DNA of 64,000 nucleotides, from assembly GCA_003435055.1 (NCBI GenBank), contig QUMM01000007.1, forward strand, positions 72,020 to 136,019, read 5' to 3'. Origin of the DNA: Lachnospiraceae bacterium OF09-6 (GTDB lineage Bacteria; Bacillota; Clostridia; Lachnospirales; Lachnospiraceae). How positions within the stretch are numbered: the stretch's first letter is position 1; each line of letters opens with the position of its first letter. Below, in pieces: positions 36,203-45,806 of the stretch. The notes under the pieces are model-generated. The model was given only the letters and a program-made list of their open reading frames with translations, had not been told where the DNA came from and did not search any database. The position numbers were made by a program, and so were the translations under genes.

Positions 36203-36942
36203 ATGACCGCAGGAACGGAGCTGCCCGCTTACCTGCCTTACCCCCGTTTCCTGCTGGAAACAGACCTATCCCACACCGCAAGAGAGTTATATGCGCTGCT
36301 GTTAGACCGTTCCACCCTTTCGCAGAAGAACGGCTGGCAGGACAGCGAGGGACGGACATACATTGTCTACCCCATAGCAGAGATAGCGGAAATGCTGGAT
36401 AAAGGCTGCACCACCATAAAGGGCGCACTGAACGAACTGGACGCTGCCGGGCTGCTGGAACGCAGACGGACGGGCTTTTCTGCCGCCAACCGTCTGTATG
36501 TGAAAGTGCCGCCTATCCCAGTGGTACAGTTTTCCGACCAACTGACGGACGGAAAACCGCCCCTCATAAGGGCGGGAAACCGACCAACTGACAGCCGGAA
36601 AACTGACCTTATGACGGTCGGAAAACCGTCCCCTAACCAAACTAATATAAACAACCTAATAGAGAGCCAAACAAAAGGAGCGAGTGAGGGGCAGCCCCCC
36701 GCCGCTTATGGCAGATATAAAAATGTATTTCTTTCTGACACAGAACTTTTGGAGCTGGAACAGGACTTCCCCGGCAAGTGGAGTATTACCTTGACCGCCT
36801 TTCCTGCCACATCGCTTCCACCGGGAAGCAGTACCAGAGCCATGCAGCCACCATTTACAAGTGGGCGCAGGAGGACGCTGCCAAAGAGAAGCCAAAGAAA
36901 GGCATACCGGACTATTCATTCAAGGAGGGAGAAAGCCTATGA
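36203..36942 (+). CDS. Replication initiator protein A-like (RepA N-terminal type, frameshifted)
   Basis: The protein has an initiator winged-helix domain (PYPRFLLETDLSHTARELYA, IVYPIAEIAEMLDKGCTTIK, LNELDAAGLLERRR). The frame is lost at about 36781 where GTGGAG should be GTGGGAG; the corrected reading gives YKWAQEDAAKEKPKKGIPDY and stops at 36942, overlapping the next ATG. A perfect AAGGAGG at 36176-36182 is 8 bp before ATCGCTGAT at 36191, so an ATG-to-ATC change or non-standard start is possible; ATG 36203 is the first normal start. It may drive replication of the excised circle. Confidence 0.82.
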
Positions 36943-37793
36943 CCGATACAATCCACAACACCATACTGCCTATGACCGACACCACAGCCGAGCCGGAGGA
37001 TTACACCGGGGAGGACGGGCTTTTATACTGCGGCAAATGCCGGAAACCCAAAGAAGCCTATTTCCCGGAGGGCAAGACCTTTTTCGGGCGTGACCGCCAC
37101 CCGTCAGAGTGCGACTGCCAGCGGGCAGCCCGTAAGGAACGGGAAGCCGCCGAGAAGCGGCGCAGCCACCTTGAAACGGTGGAACGGCTGAAACGGCAGG
37201 GCTTTACAGACAAGACCATGCAGGACTGGACATTTGCCAACGATAACGGCAGCTGCCCGCAGATGAAGAACGCCGCCGGATATGTGGCACGCTGGGAACA
37301 GATAAAGGACGGGAACTACGGGCTGCTCTTGTGGGGCAGGGTAGGCACTGGGAAAAGCTATTTTGCCGGGTGTATTGCAAACGCCCTCATGGAGCAGGAA
37401 GTCCCGGTGTGCATGACAAACTTTGCAGCAATATTAAACGACCTTGCCGCCAGCTTTGCGGGCAGGAACGAATATATTTCCCGCCTTTGCAGCTTCCCCC
37501 TGCTCATCATTGACGATTTTGGAATGGAGCGTGGCACAGAATACGGTCTGGAACAGGTCTACAATGTGATTGACAGCCGCTACCGGAGCAGGAAGCCGCT
37601 GATTGTGACGACCAACCTCACGCTGGAGGAATTGCAGCACCCGGAGGACACCGCCCACGCCCGGATTTATGACCGCCTGCTTGAAATGTGTTCCCCTCTC
37701 TGCTTTACCGGGGAGAATTTGAGGAAAGCCGCCGCACAGGGAAAAATGGAACAGCTGAAACGGCTGCTTGCCGGAAAGGAGATTTGCCTATGA
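36939..37793 (+). CDS. DnaC/IstB-like helicase-loader ATPase
   Basis: The 284-residue AAA+ protein has an N-terminal zinc-binding part (YCGKCRKPKEAYF, CDCQRAARKE), Walker A WGRVGTGKSYFAG near residue 130, and Walker B LLIIDDFGMERG. It resembles DnaC-type helicase loaders found beside RepA-like initiators on mobile elements. The ATG overlaps the corrected RepA stop by 4 bp (ATGA), and its own stop overlaps tnpW in the same way, indicating a coupled operon. Confidence 0.92.
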   Translation: MTDTIHNTILPMTDTTAEPEDYTGEDGLLYCGKCRKPKEAYFPEGKTFFGRDRHPSECDCQRAARKEREAAEKRRSHLETVERLKRQGFTDKTMQDWTFANDNGSCPQMKNAAGYVARWEQIKDGNYGLLLWGRVGTGKSYFAGCIANALMEQEVPVCMTNFAAILNDLAASFAGRNEYISRLCSFPLLIIDDFGMERGTEYGLEQVYNVIDSRYRSRKPLIVTTNLTLEELQHPEDTAHARIYDRLLEMCSPLCFTGENLRKAAAQGKMEQLKRLLAGKEICL

Positions 37794-37984
37794 CCGACAC
37801 CCAGAGAAACAAACGCCCTGCCCGCCGCCCGGACTGCGTGACCGAAACGAGGATAGGCAACACAATCCTTGTGGTGTCTGGCTTTTTCAAGGAGGGGGCG
37901 ACCGACACCGCCGCTGACAAGATGATGAAAGTGCTGGAAGCAGAAGCCGCCGCCGGATATTTGACCTGTGATAAGCCTGATTGA
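37790..37984 (+). CDS. tnpW: Transposon-encoded protein TnpW
   Basis: This 64-residue protein carries the typical TnpW segment GNTILVVSGFFKEGATDTAA followed by DKMMKVLEAE. It is found in Tn4451-like elements just before the large serine recombinase. Its role is not established to my knowledge. ATG overlaps the previous stop (ATGA). Confidence 0.85.
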   Translation: MTDTQRNKRPARRPDCVTETRIGNTILVVSGFFKEGATDTAADKMMKVLEAEAAAGYLTCDKPD

Positions 37985-38042
37985 AAAACCGTCATTTTTA
38001 CCGACCGTAAAGAAGCAGATTTGACGCTTTTGCCGCTATACA

Positions 38043-38095
38043 GACAGCCGCCCCATGTGGTACAATCAAGGTACGGAATAGTGGGGCTGGCTGTC
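38043..38095 (+). promoter_or_regulatory. Long inverted repeat around the recombinase promoter
   Basis: GACAGCC-CCCCA (38043-38055) faces TGGGG-GGCTGTC (38082-38095), enclosing a -10-like TACAAT at 38061-38066. It ends 16 bp before the recombinase start and could be an operator or an RNA hairpin controlling excision. Confidence 0.55.
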
Positions 38096-38111
38096 GGAAA
38101 CGGAGGAATTT

Positions 38112-39736
38112 ATGTTAAGACAGACCACCCAGCAACTCATTACCGCCCTTTACCCAAGACTGTCCCATGAGGACGAGCTGCAAGGCGAGAGCAATTCCAT
38201 TTCCAACCAAAAGAGGATTTTGGAAACCTATGCCAAACAGAATGGATTTTCTAATCTGCGCTGGTACACCGACGACGGTTATTCCGGTGCGAACTTTCAA
38301 AGACCCGGATTTCAAGCCATGCTTGCAGACATTGAAGCAGGGAAAGTCGGGACAGTTATCGTCAAGGATATGTCGAGGTTAGGGCGAAACTACTTACAGG
38401 TGGGAATGTACACAGAAATGATTTTCCCACAGAAAGGTGTCCGCTTCATCGCTATCAATGACGGAGTGGACAGCGCACAGGGGGAAAATGATTTTGCCCC
38501 GCTGCGGAACATTTTTAACGAATGGCTGGTGAGAGATACGAGCAAGAAAATCAAGGCAGTAAAACGCTCTAAGGGCATGAGCGGAAAGCCCATCACAAGC
38601 AAGCCCGTCTATGGCTACCTCATGGACGAGGACGAAAACTTTATCATTGACGAGGAAGCCGCCCCGGTGGTACGGCAGATTTACAGCCTTTGCCTTGCCG
38701 GGAACGGTCCGACCAAGATAGCCCGTATGCTGACCGAGCAGCAAATCCCCACGCCGGGGACGCTGGAATACCGCAGGACGGGCAGCACCCGCCGCTACCA
38801 CCCCGGCTATGAGTGCAAGTGGGCGACCAATACCGTGGTTCATCTGCTGGAAAACCGGGAATATACGGGCTGTCTGGTAAACTTTAAGACCGAGAAGCCG
38901 TCCTACAAGCTGAAACACAGCATAGAAAATCCCCCGGAAAAGCAGGCGGTTTTTGAGAACCACCATGAGCCTATCATTGACCGGGAAACGTGGGAACGGG
39001 TGCAGGAGTTACGCAAGCAGCGCAAACGCCCCAACCGTTATGACGAAGTGGGCTTGTTCTCCGGCATACTCTTTTGTGCCGACTGCGGCAGCGTCATGTA
39101 CCAGCAGCGATACCAGACGGACAAGCGCAAGCAGGACTGTTATATCTGCGGAAGCTACAAGAAACGCACCGCCGACTGCACAGCGCACTTTATCCGCACT
39201 GACCTCTTGACCGCTGGCGTACTCTCCAATCTGCGGAAAGTTACCAGCTATGCGGCAAAGCATGAAGCCCGGTTTATGAAGCTTTTAATCGAGCAGAATG
39301 AGGACGGGGACAGACGCAGGAACGCCGCCAAGAAAAAGGAGCTGGAAGCCGCCGAGAAACGCATAGCCGAGTTATCTGCTATCTTCAAGCGGCTGTATGA
39401 GGACAGCGTAACCGGGCGCATATCGGACGAGCGTTTCACAGAGCTGTCGGCAGACTATGAAGCCGAGCAGAAAGAACTGAAAGAACGTGCCGCCAGACTG
39501 CGGGAAGAACTTTCCAAAGCGCAGGAAGCCACCGCAAACGCTGAAAAGTTTATGAATGTGGTACGCAGGCACACTACCATTGAAGAACTTACCCTACTCT
39601 GCTGCGGGAGTTTGTGGAGAAAATCGTTGTCCATGAAATCGTTGCCCTTGACGGGAAACGCCGGGGCAAGTTACGCAGACAGGAAATCGAAATCTATTAT
39701 TCTTTTGTCGGCAAGGTAGAACTGCCCGACACCTAA
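38112..39736 (+). CDS. Large serine recombinase, TnpX-like (frameshifted near the end)
   Basis: The protein has a resolvase catalytic domain (ALYPRLSHEDELQGESNSI with the nucleophilic Ser; KDMSRLGRNYLQVGMY), a recombinase domain, a zinc ribbon (FCADCGSVMYQQRY, CYICGSYKKR) and a long coiled coil (residues about 395-475). One C missing near 39592 scrambles the last 45 residues; corrected, it reads LLREFVEKIVVHEIVALDGK and stops at 39736. Such enzymes cut at short core dinucleotides to excise and integrate the element. It is the last gene of the element. Confidence 0.93.
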
Positions 39737-39744
39737 CCGCCCGA

Positions 39745-39775
39745 CCTATCCGACATACCTCATGTGCCGGATAGG
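39745..39775. terminator. Hairpin at the right end of the element
   Basis: CCTATCCG (39745-39752) pairs with CGGATAGG (39768-39775), followed by a T-rich stretch at 39787-39792. It may terminate the recombinase transcript or mark the element end. Confidence 0.55.
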
Positions 39776-39903
39776 AACGGCAAAATTTTTTACACTTCTA
39801 TTACTTCTTTATCACACATAAGCAAACGAAGAGGGAATTACCGAATGAGACAGCAGTGTGAAGATGCACATAGCAAATGGATACAGAGCAAAGGAGCAAG
39901 AGC

Positions 39904-40797
39904 ATGAACAGAACATTACAATATCGTGGAAATGCGGAAAATGCAGGTATGCGAATTGGAGATTTCCTACGGAGCCAGGGCTATTCCAGACATGTGATCA
40001 TTCACCTGAAAAAAACAGAACGTGGTATTCTTCTAAACGGAGAATGGGCTTATGTGGGACAGACACTGAAAGAAGGAGATGTGCTGGAGATCCATATCAT
40101 TGAGGAAGAATTCTCGGAGCAGATTGTGGCAAGGGAGCTCCCGCTTACTATTATCTATGAGGATGAAGATCTGATGGTCATCAATAAACCGGCAGATATG
40201 CCGATCCATCCGTCCATCAATAATTATGATAATACGCTGGCCAATGCGCTGATGTGGTATTTTGAAAAACAGGGACAGCCCTTTGTCTACCGCTGTATCA
40301 ATCGACTGGACCGGGATACTACAGGTCTCTTGATTGTGGCAAAAAATATGCTTAGTGGCGGAATACTTTCCGATATGAGCAAAAATAGGGAAATACACAG
40401 GGAGTATCTGGCTCTTGCGGAAGGCAAGGTGCCGGAATCGGGTGTGATCGATGCACCGATTGCCAGAAAAGAAGAATCTGTGATTGAGCGGTGCGTAGAT
40501 TTTGAAAAAGGCGACCGGGCGGTGACTCATTTCTGGAGACTGGATGAGTGGAATGGATATTCATTGGTTCGATTGAAACTGGAAACAGGGAGAACCCATC
40601 AGATTCGGGTACACATGAAGTACATTGGACATCCACTGACAGGAGATTATCTGTACAATCCGGACTATCGAATTCTGGATCATCAGGCTCTGCATTCCTG
40701 GAAACTGGCCTTCCGACACCCTATCACCGGGGAGCAGATGCAGTTCAGGGCAGATCCACCGTGGTGGCCGGTGGGGACGGAGTTTTCTGGCTTTTAA
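39904..40797 (+). CDS. RluA-family pseudouridine synthase
   Basis: The 297-residue enzyme isomerises uridine to pseudouridine in RNA. It has an S4-like N-terminal part and the catalytic segment INRLDRDTTGLLIVAKN, where the first Asp after RL is the nucleophile, plus LKLETGRTHQIRVHMKYIGHP. ATG 39904 has AAAGGAGC upstream; the ATG at 39877 does not. The stop codon lies inside a large palindrome (40773-40816), so the last few residues (GTEFSGF) are encoded by repeat sequence. Confidence 0.92.
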   Translation: MNRTLQYRGNAENAGMRIGDFLRSQGYSRHVIIHLKKTERGILLNGEWAYVGQTLKEGDVLEIHIIEEEFSEQIVARELPLTIIYEDEDLMVINKPADMPIHPSINNYDNTLANALMWYFEKQGQPFVYRCINRLDRDTTGLLIVAKNMLSGGILSDMSKNREIHREYLALAEGKVPESGVIDAPIARKEESVIERCVDFEKGDRAVTHFWRLDEWNGYSLVRLKLETGRTHQIRVHMKYIGHPLTGDYLYNPDYRILDHQALHSWKLAFRHPITGEQMQFRADPPWWPVGTEFSGF

Positions 40798-41307
40798 AGC
40801 CAGAAACTCCGTCCCCAATGGCCCACGAATGCGTGGAACTTCATCAACATGAAGATAACGGCTGATGCATTTGACGATCAGATCATGATCTGCAAAATGT
40901 GGAAGACCGGACACGATGACGGCTCCGATGACGCCCACTTCTTCGATACGGATCGGGAAACCGCCGCCTGCGGCCGCATATTCTTTCTCATCCAGGAACC
41001 AGTCAGCCAGTGTCTGTTCGGATTTTTTCAGAAGCATGGCTGCATGAAGTGTGCTGGTTTCCAGTGTGCGTACGGTATTGAACTTACGCTGCATCCAGTT
41101 TTCATTTTGGATGTTGGTGCCATTTGCCGCATAACGGAAAACGGTATACCCATTGTTCAGGCGTATCGTGACAGCAACCGGAAGCTTCTGGCGCTGGATC
41201 TCGGAAACGAGCAGTTTTCCCAGCTCCCAGGCATCTTCATTGGTGAAATGAGTGAATTGCAGGATCTCTTCCTGCATCTCCAGCATAGCAAGTAATTCTT
41301 CTATCAT
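40561..41307 (-). CDS. UPF0303/HbpS-like protein with read-through C-terminal extension
   Basis: The first 165 or so residues match UPF0303: LEMQEEILQFTHFTNEDAWELG, RLNNGYTVFRYAANGTNIQN, NENWMQRKFNTV and DHDLIVKCISRYLHVDEVPRI. Family members end about here (near 40815). In this window no stop follows; the frame runs through the palindrome and 237 bp antisense to the pseudouridine synthase to 40561, adding about 83 unrelated residues. I regard the extension as an artefact of a palindrome insertion or base error. Biochemical role is unclear; related domains bind haem. Confidence 0.8.
   Translation of the reverse strand: MIEELLAMLEMQEEILQFTHFTNEDAWELGKLLVSEIQRQKLPVAVTIRLNNGYTVFRYAANGTNIQNENWMQRKFNTVRTLETSTLHAAMLLKKSEQTLADWFLDEKEYAAAGGGFPIRIEEVGVIGAVIVSGLPHFADHDLIVKCISRYLHVDEVPRIRGPLGTEFLALKARKLRPHRPPRWICPELHLLPGDRVSEGQFPGMQSLMIQNSIVRIVQIISCQWMSNVLHVYPNLMGSPCFQFQSNQ
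40773..40816. terminator. Large palindrome acting as bidirectional terminator
   Basis: GGGGACGGAGTTT-CTGGCTTT (40773-40794) faces AAAGCCAGAAACTCCGTCCCC (split here as 40796-40806 and 40807-40816) with only a one-base bulge. It contains the stop of the pseudouridine synthase and is read through by the opposing UPF0303 frame. Related hairpins are at 42574-42630 and 62905-62951. Confidence 0.8.
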
Positions 41308-41381
41308 AGTACCACCTCCAATGAGACTACTATACTCTTGTTCGGAAAAAAATACAAGATAGTGACAGAAAGGAAATAAAT

Positions 41382-42575
41382 ATGTCAGAAAAATCGAAGG
41401 TAATCATAGTGCCCTGTGACTGTTATGACAAAGAACAGGTATATAGATCCGTAAAGGCAGGAATAGAAGCCCTTGGTGGAATGGGTCGATTCCTGGACAA
41501 GTCAGAAAAGATTCTGGTAAAACCAAATTTCCTTTCTGCGGCCGTGCCGGAAAAAGCAGTTACGACGCATCCAGTGGTGATCGAAGCAGTATTTCGTATT
41601 TTGCAGGAAGAGGGATATCTTCAGGTGCAATATGGGGATTCACCGGGACATGGAAGCTGTCAGGCGGTGGCCGGAAAGATCAGGCTGGAAGAAGTAGCGG
41701 AGCGTTATGGAGTGAAACGGGCAAACATGGAAGAGGAAGTACTGACTTCATTTCCAGATGGAAAAACAGCAAAAGAATTCCATTTTGCAAAGGGAATTAC
41801 AGAGGCAGATGCGATCATCAATATCTGTAAAATGAAAACCCATGCGCTGGAAAAAGTAACGGGAGCCGTGAAAAATGTATATGGCTTTGTCTGCGGGGCG
41901 AGAAAGGCAGCAGGCCATGTGAAGTATCCAAATGCCAGTGTATTTGCAAGGGCACTTGCAGATATTCACAGATGTACAGACATCCGACTGCATATTATGG
42001 ATGGGATCACGGCTATGGAAGGAAATGGACCAGGATCTGGGACGCCGATTGATATGAAGGTACTTCTCTTTTCTGACGATCCGGTAGCGTTGGACAGCGT
42101 ATTCTGTCATATGGTGTATCTTGATCCACAGATGGTGCCGACCTGTGTGCAGGGGCAGATAATGGAGATTGGTACTTATAAAGAGGAAGAAATACAGATT
42201 GCAGAAGTTTCTGTTTCCAGCCAGAAAAACAGTGCCAATGAGGTAAGCAGCGAAACGGTAATAAGCAGAAATATAACCATGAAAGAAATGCAGAAAAAGT
42301 ACGGTAATCCACAGTTTAACGTGGATCGTACCGGAAGAAAGAAGACGTTTTTAAGCAGGTATTCAGACTTCATGACACGGCTGATCCGCCGTCCGGTTAT
42401 AGAAAAAGAAAAATGCATAAAATGCGGAATCTGCGTGTCCCACTGTCCGGTACCCGGCAAGGCAGTAAGCTTTAAGAAGGGCAAGGGACAGCCACCGGTA
42501 TATGATTATCAAAAATGTATCCGATGCTACTGCTGCCAGGAAATGTGCCCGAAGCATGCGATAAAAGTGAAATAA
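41382..42575 (+). CDS. DUF362-domain FeS protein
   Basis: The 397-residue protein has an N-terminal DUF362 domain (LVKPNFLSAAVPEKAVTTHP; MKTHALEKVTGAVKNVYGFV) and a C-terminal dicluster ferredoxin with CIKCGICVSHCP and CIRCYCCQEMCP, so it should carry two 4Fe-4S clusters. Family members are cytoplasmic; the reaction is not established. The ribosome-binding site AAAGGAAA is moderate. It is divergent from UPF0303 and convergent with glyA, sharing the terminator at 42574-42630. Confidence 0.9.
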   Translation: MSEKSKVIIVPCDCYDKEQVYRSVKAGIEALGGMGRFLDKSEKILVKPNFLSAAVPEKAVTTHPVVIEAVFRILQEEGYLQVQYGDSPGHGSCQAVAGKIRLEEVAERYGVKRANMEEEVLTSFPDGKTAKEFHFAKGITEADAIINICKMKTHALEKVTGAVKNVYGFVCGARKAAGHVKYPNASVFARALADIHRCTDIRLHIMDGITAMEGNGPGSGTPIDMKVLLFSDDPVALDSVFCHMVYLDPQMVPTCVQGQIMEIGTYKEEEIQIAEVSVSSQKNSANEVSSETVISRNITMKEMQKKYGNPQFNVDRTGRKKTFLSRYSDFMTRLIRRPVIEKEKCIKCGICVSHCPVPGKAVSFKKGKGQPPVYDYQKCIRCYCCQEMCPKHAIKVK

Positions 42576-42630
42576 AGCCAATGGGGACGAGTCTGCTGTG
42601 AAGCCAGAAAACTCCGTCCCCATTGGCTTT
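42574..42630. terminator. Bidirectional repeat-type terminator between DUF362 gene and glyA
   Basis: AAAGCCAATGGGGACG-AGT (42574-42592) pairs with ACTCCGTCCCCATTGGCTTT (42611-42630). It overlaps the glyA stop region and has T/A runs on both sides. Confidence 0.88.
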
Positions 42631-43867
42631 TAGACATCAAGAGGATATCGGTCGGTCAGAGTCTTTACAATGGCTCTGGCTTTTTCTTTATTATCAGGAC
42701 TCTGGAGCATCAGGAAGATAGCTTCTGCGATCTGATCCATATCGTTTTCTTTCAGACCTCTGGAGGTGATGGCTGCGGTTCCAAGGCGGACACCACTGGT
42801 TACGAATGGGGATTCCGGATCATTTGGAATTGCATTTTTGTTGCAGGTGATATTAGCATCATCCAGGAGATGTTCCATCTCTTTTCCGGTAATACCGGTT
42901 CCGCGCAGATCTACCAGCATCAGATGATTATCGGTGCCATCGGAGACAATGTTTACGCCACGCTTCATCAGTCCATTACAGAGTGCAGCGCTGTTCTTTA
43001 CTACCTGCTCCTGATAAGTACGGAATTCTGGCTGCAGAGCTTCCTGGAAGCAGACTGCCTTGGCTGCGATCACATGCATCAGAGGACCACCTTGAATACC
43101 TGGGAAAATAGCTTTATTGAAGTTGAATTTCTTAGCAATTTCATTGCTGCACAGGATCATACCACCTCTTGGACCACGCAGGGTCTTGTGAGTGGTGGTG
43201 GTGGTTACATGTGCGTATGGGATTGGACTTGGATGGAGACCAGCAGCAACCAGACCTGCAATATGGGCGATATCTGCCATCAGGTAAGCACCCACTTCAT
43301 CGGCAATCTCACGGAATCTCTTGAAATCAATGGTGCGGGCATAGGCACTGGCGCCTGCAATGATCAGTTTGGGTTTATTTTCGAGGGCGATCTGACGCAC
43401 CTGTTCATAGTCAATAAAACCATCGTCATTTACCCCATAAGAAACTACATGAAAATAAGAACCAGAGAAGTTCGCTGGACTTCCATGGGTCAGATGGCCA
43501 CCGTGCGCAAGGTTCATACCCATCAGAGTGTCACCATGTTTTAACATGGCGAATTCTACAGCCATATTTGCCTGTGCACCAGAATGCGGCTGCACATTGG
43601 CATATTCGCATCCAAACAATTCACAGGCACGTTTCCGTGCAAGTTCTTCCACAACATCTACACATTCACACCCGCCGTAATATCGCTTGCCGGGATAGCC
43701 TCGGCATATTTGTTGGTCAAAGGGCTTCCCATGGCAGCCATAACAGCTTTGCTTACCCAGTTCTCGGAAGCAATCAGCTCGATATGAGAATTCTGCCGTG
43801 CAGCTTCTGCTTCGATAGCAGCAGCGATTTCGGGGTCTACGGATCGGATGTCTTCTAATGAATACAT
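42630..43867 (-). CDS. glyA: Serine hydroxymethyltransferase (frameshifted)
   Basis: PLP enzyme interconverting serine and glycine with tetrahydrofolate. The N-terminus ([20 protein letters not shown]) runs to about 43700, where GAGGCTATCCC should be GAGGGCTATCCC; the restored frame gives [11 protein letters not shown] and continues to [21 protein letters not shown], the PLP-lysine region [15 protein letters not shown] and the normal C-terminus. Corrected length is about 412 residues. GGAGGAACCC precedes the start, and a fully consensus promoter lies at 43953-43981. Confidence 0.95.
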
Positions 43868-43952
43868 GTTGGGTTCCTCCTGATTGTATAATTGTAAGTA
43901 ACGGCGTCAGACAGGTGTAAAAAGAAATGTCCGACGACTGAAGTTAGAAACA

Positions 43953-43981
43953 ATTATAACTTTAATAAAATAAAGTGTCAA
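43953..43981 (-). promoter_or_regulatory. Consensus promoter of glyA
   Basis: On the minus strand TTGACA (43976-43981) and TATAAT (43953-43958) are separated by 17 bp. The 5' UTR would be about 80 nt. Confidence 0.9.
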
Positions 43982-44024
43982 CTGTAAAAATACAAATGTA
44001 CGCATATTAAAGACATATAGAGCC

Positions 44025-44059
44025 AAAAAAGAGATATCCGAATCTCTTCAGATATCTCT
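44025..44059 (-). terminator. Terminator of cstA
   Basis: AGAGATATC (44030-44038) pairs with GATATCTCT (44051-44059), and the minus strand ends in a run of six Ts (44025-44030). Confidence 0.88.
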
Positions 44060-44082
44060 TTCATGAAACTGATATAGATCAA

Positions 44083-45803
44083 TTAAGCATTCTTTTTCTG
44101 TCCGCTGATAGTCGTAACAGCTTTTACTGCAAGGATCAGAGAAAGCACGATCAGCAGTACTGCAAGTACCAGACGAACGATTGGCCAGGAACCAGCACCT
44201 TCTGCACCGATTGCACCAAGGTTTGTCTTGATGGTCAGAAGCAGTGAGCAGATTGTAACGATCAGCATGAAGAACATTGGGATGAAGAACATCTTGTTGT
44301 TCTTACCGATCTGTCCAAGCCAGGTAGCAACAGCCATCAGACCCAGAGCTGCAAGTAACTGGTTTGCTGCTCCGAACAGAGCCCAGATGTTTGCATATCC
44401 GTTCAGTCCAAGGAAGATACCAAGAACTACTGTGATCAGTGTTGCAACGATTGGCTTTACAAGGATGGCTCTGAATCCTGTTACGGAAGAAACATCCTCA
44501 CCTGGGTTCAGCCAGAATTCCTGGAACATGTAACGTGCAAGACGTGTTGCAGTGTCCAGAGAAGTCAGACAGAAAGCAGATACTGCAAGGATAAGCAGAG
44601 AGTAAATAACGTGTTCTGCGCCTGTAAGGAATGGGATGGTAGCACACATACGTGAGATACCGGTTGCAAATACGGCTGTAGGAGTGGTAACTCCTCCTGG
44701 AACATATTCTTTCCAGATATAACCTACGGCACACAGAGAAATCAGTGCCAGTGCACATTCAATCAACATACCGCCGTATGCGATTGGACGGGCGTCTCTT
44801 TCGTTATCCAGCTGTTTTGCTGTTGTACCGGAACCAACCAGTGAGTGGAAACCGGAAATAGCGCCACAGGCGATGGTGATGAACAGGGCTGGGAACAGGG
44901 TACCAAGAGATACACCGGAACCGTTTGTAGCCTGGTCAACAAATCCTGTAAATGCAGGAATGTCGATGGTAGGATGAGCTCCAACGATACCAACAACGGC
45001 TACGATCATCATCCGTAAAGAAGGAAGGAACTTAAGTAGTCACGTGGCTGAAGCAGAATCCATACAGGAGTTACAGATGCTACTGTGATATAGATACCAA
45101 CGATGACCATCCAGGTTGTACCATCCAGATACAATGGGTGGAAGTTCAGACCGATAGCCATGCAGAGCACGATCGCTGCAACACCGATTACAGTTGAGAT
45201 TCCAAGACCAGCGTTTCTTCTGTATACAAGGAAACCAAATACAATAGCTACTAAGATGAATAAGATAGAAATCATTGCTGTAGAAGCATTTGCTGAACTT
45301 GCTACTTTATCAAGTACGCCACTTTCATCGTAAGTTGCTTTAAATGTGTTTGCTACGATAGAAGCAAAGGCTGCTACAACAAGGATCAGGGTCAGGTAAG
45401 AGAAGATGATGAATAATCTCTTTGCGCTTGTTCCCATACTGTCTTCGATAACTTCACCGATAGACTGTCCTTTGTGACGGATAGAAGCAAATAACGCTCC
45501 GAAGTCATGTACTGCTCCGAAGAAGATACCTCCGATCAGTACCCACAGAAGAACAGGTACCCAGCCAAATACGGCTGCCTGAATTGGTCCGTTGATAGGA
45601 CCTGCCCCTGCGATAGAGGAAAAATGGTGACCCATCAGGACTGGTGCTTTAGCCGGAACGTAATCATTACCGTCTTCCAGTTCATGAGCCGGTGTTACAC
45701 GGTTCTCATCAATGCCCCACTGCTGTGCGAGCCATTTACCGTATGTTACGTAACCTACAATCAGGATTACGCAACCTACTACTAATAATAATGCTGCATT
45801 CAT
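44083..45803 (-). CDS. cstA: CstA-family carbon starvation/pyruvate-peptide transporter (frameshifted)
   Basis: Polytopic membrane protein with many helices; the N-terminal part shows VPAKAPVLMGHHFSSIAGAGP (HHFxSIAGAGPI is the CstA signature) and FGALFASIRHKGQSIGEV. The frame breaks at about 45012 (GGATGATG for GGNATGATG), after RDYLSSFLLYG; the second part starts MMIVAVVGIVGAHPTIDIPA and ends at 44083. Corrected length is about 573 residues. CstA-type carriers import peptides or pyruvate. It starts 3 bp after the preceding gene, so the two form an operon. Confidence 0.95.
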
Positions 45804-45806
45804 GAA

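Larger units (their letters stand above)
33140..39780 (+). mobile_element. Tn4451/TnpX-type integrative mobilizable element
   Basis: The segment is sharply more GC-rich than its flanks and carries, all on one strand, MobC, a MobA/VirD2 relaxase, Cys-rich VLP protein, RepA-like initiator, DnaC-like ATPase, TnpW and a large serine recombinase. That gene set is characteristic of mobilizable transposons of gut Clostridia. No conjugation (type IV secretion) genes are present, so transfer would need a helper. The left boundary is placed where composition changes near 33130-33160 and the right after the recombinase at 39737-39790; exact ends were not determined. No cargo gene is visible. Confidence 0.85.

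Noticed and set aside
33140..39780. Antibiotic-resistance or phage-defence cargo in the mobile element
   Set aside because: Every gene between the ends belongs to mobilization, replication-like or recombination functions; no other ORF has coding support.
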